The translations under genes were made by a program, and so were the position numbers. Shown here one piece after another: positions 40,160-40,298 of a DNA stretch of 40,298 nucleotides (the stretch's first letter is position 1; each line of letters begins with the position of its first letter). The DNA lies in the NCBI GenBank assembly GCA_017934425.1, contig JAGBJO010000027.1:1-40298 (forward strand). The letters run 5' to 3'. The notes beneath the pieces were generated by a model. It was not told the DNA's origin and searched no databases. It saw only the letters and a list, made by a program, of their open reading frames with translations. This stretch comes from Ruminococcus sp. GTDB taxonomy: Bacteria; Bacillota; Clostridia; Oscillospirales; Ruminococcaceae.

Positions 40160-40298
40160 TGAAATGCTCCCCTTTTGTTAGACAATGTGGTATAATAGAG
40201 ATATACCGAAATGAAATCTAACGAAAGGGGGCATTTTTATGCCTAAAGGAAAGCCGAACAAGAGATACACACCGGAGTTCAAGATAATGGTTGTGGAA
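40160..40298 (+). mobile_element. Left end of an IS3-family insertion sequence (cut by window edge)
   Basis: The likely terminal sequence starts with TG at 40160 and reads through TTTTGTTAGACA, a form common at ends of IS3/IS150-group elements. AAATGCTCCCCTTTTGTTAGA near 40163 is an inverted match to TCTAACGAAAGGGGGCATTT near 40217-40236, just before the transposase start. An extended -10 box, TGGTATAAT, is at 40188-40196. The right end lies outside the window. Confidence 0.75.
40239..40298 (+). CDS. IS3-family transposase OrfA, 5' part only
   Basis: The first 20 codons (MPKGKPNKRYTPEFKIMVVE) match the start of IS3-family OrfA proteins, where K-R-Y-T-x-E-F-K leads into a helix-turn-helix DNA-binding domain. 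GAAAGGGGG precedes the ATG. The gene runs off the window, so neither its completeness nor the frameshifted OrfB can be judged. Confidence 0.8.
   Translation, partial: MPKGKPNKRYTPEFKIMVVE

Overview
The window looks like a chromosomal segment of an anaerobic, fibre-degrading Firmicute of the family Ruminococcaceae, most likely a cellulosome-forming Ruminococcus (R. flavefaciens-like; R. champanellensis or R. albus not excluded). The grounds are three dockerin-bearing secreted proteins (a GH10 xylanase/CE1 esterase, a GH5 cellulase with a threonine-rich linker, and a small stand-alone dockerin protein), strong AGGAGG-type ribosome binding sites, consensus sigma-A promoters, and a 2-hydroxyacyl-CoA dehydratase activase-type operon. 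No rRNA, tRNA or CRISPR array was seen.

Layout. (1) 1-5853 is an accessory region. It holds a DUF3990 protein overlapping an unrecognised partner, a 5'-truncated cell-wall amidase, a single-membrane-anchor protein of unknown function bracketed by two inverted 248-bp palindromic repeats plus a third partial copy, and a type I modification pair (hsdM-hsdS) with no hsdR in view. (2) 6204-9413 is a large secreted xylanase/feruloyl esterase. (3) 9573-14675 is a co-directional run: a C_GCAxxG_C_C protein, an N6/N4 DNA methyltransferase, an NTP_transf_5 nucleotidyltransferase, RNA 2'-phosphotransferase KptA, GpsA and GalE. (4) 14751-20668 is a TetR-controlled export module: an MMPL/RND-type pump, a very long heptad-repeat protein, and a divergent tetR, with three copies of a 13-bp palindrome between them. 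(5) 20958-25300 holds the GH5 cellulase and a FeoB. (6) 25467-31408 is an operon of a double activase, an HgdB-like partner, a DUF2262 protein and phosphatidylserine decarboxylase. It converges on pssA and ppk1. (7) 34997-36542 holds a Nudix hydrolase, a small unknown gene behind a SAM-clan riboswitch, and the stand-alone dockerin gene. (8) 36863-40133 is clpS-clpA-aat, an apparently complete N-degron recognition module in one operon. (9) 40160 to the end is the left end of an IS3-family element cut by the window edge.

The least explained items are these. The heptad-repeat protein reads as two arms of exactly 38 heptads on either side of a 57-residue tip, consistent with a roughly 40-nm helical hairpin partnered with an MMPL pump. 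A SAM-clan riboswitch with a duplicated 12-nt switching element controls an uncharacterised 107-aa protein. Large palindromic repeats supply the stop codons of the flanking genes. The N-degron operon is also notable, because this gene set is best known from Proteobacteria. All family assignments were made by eye from motifs; no database search was run.
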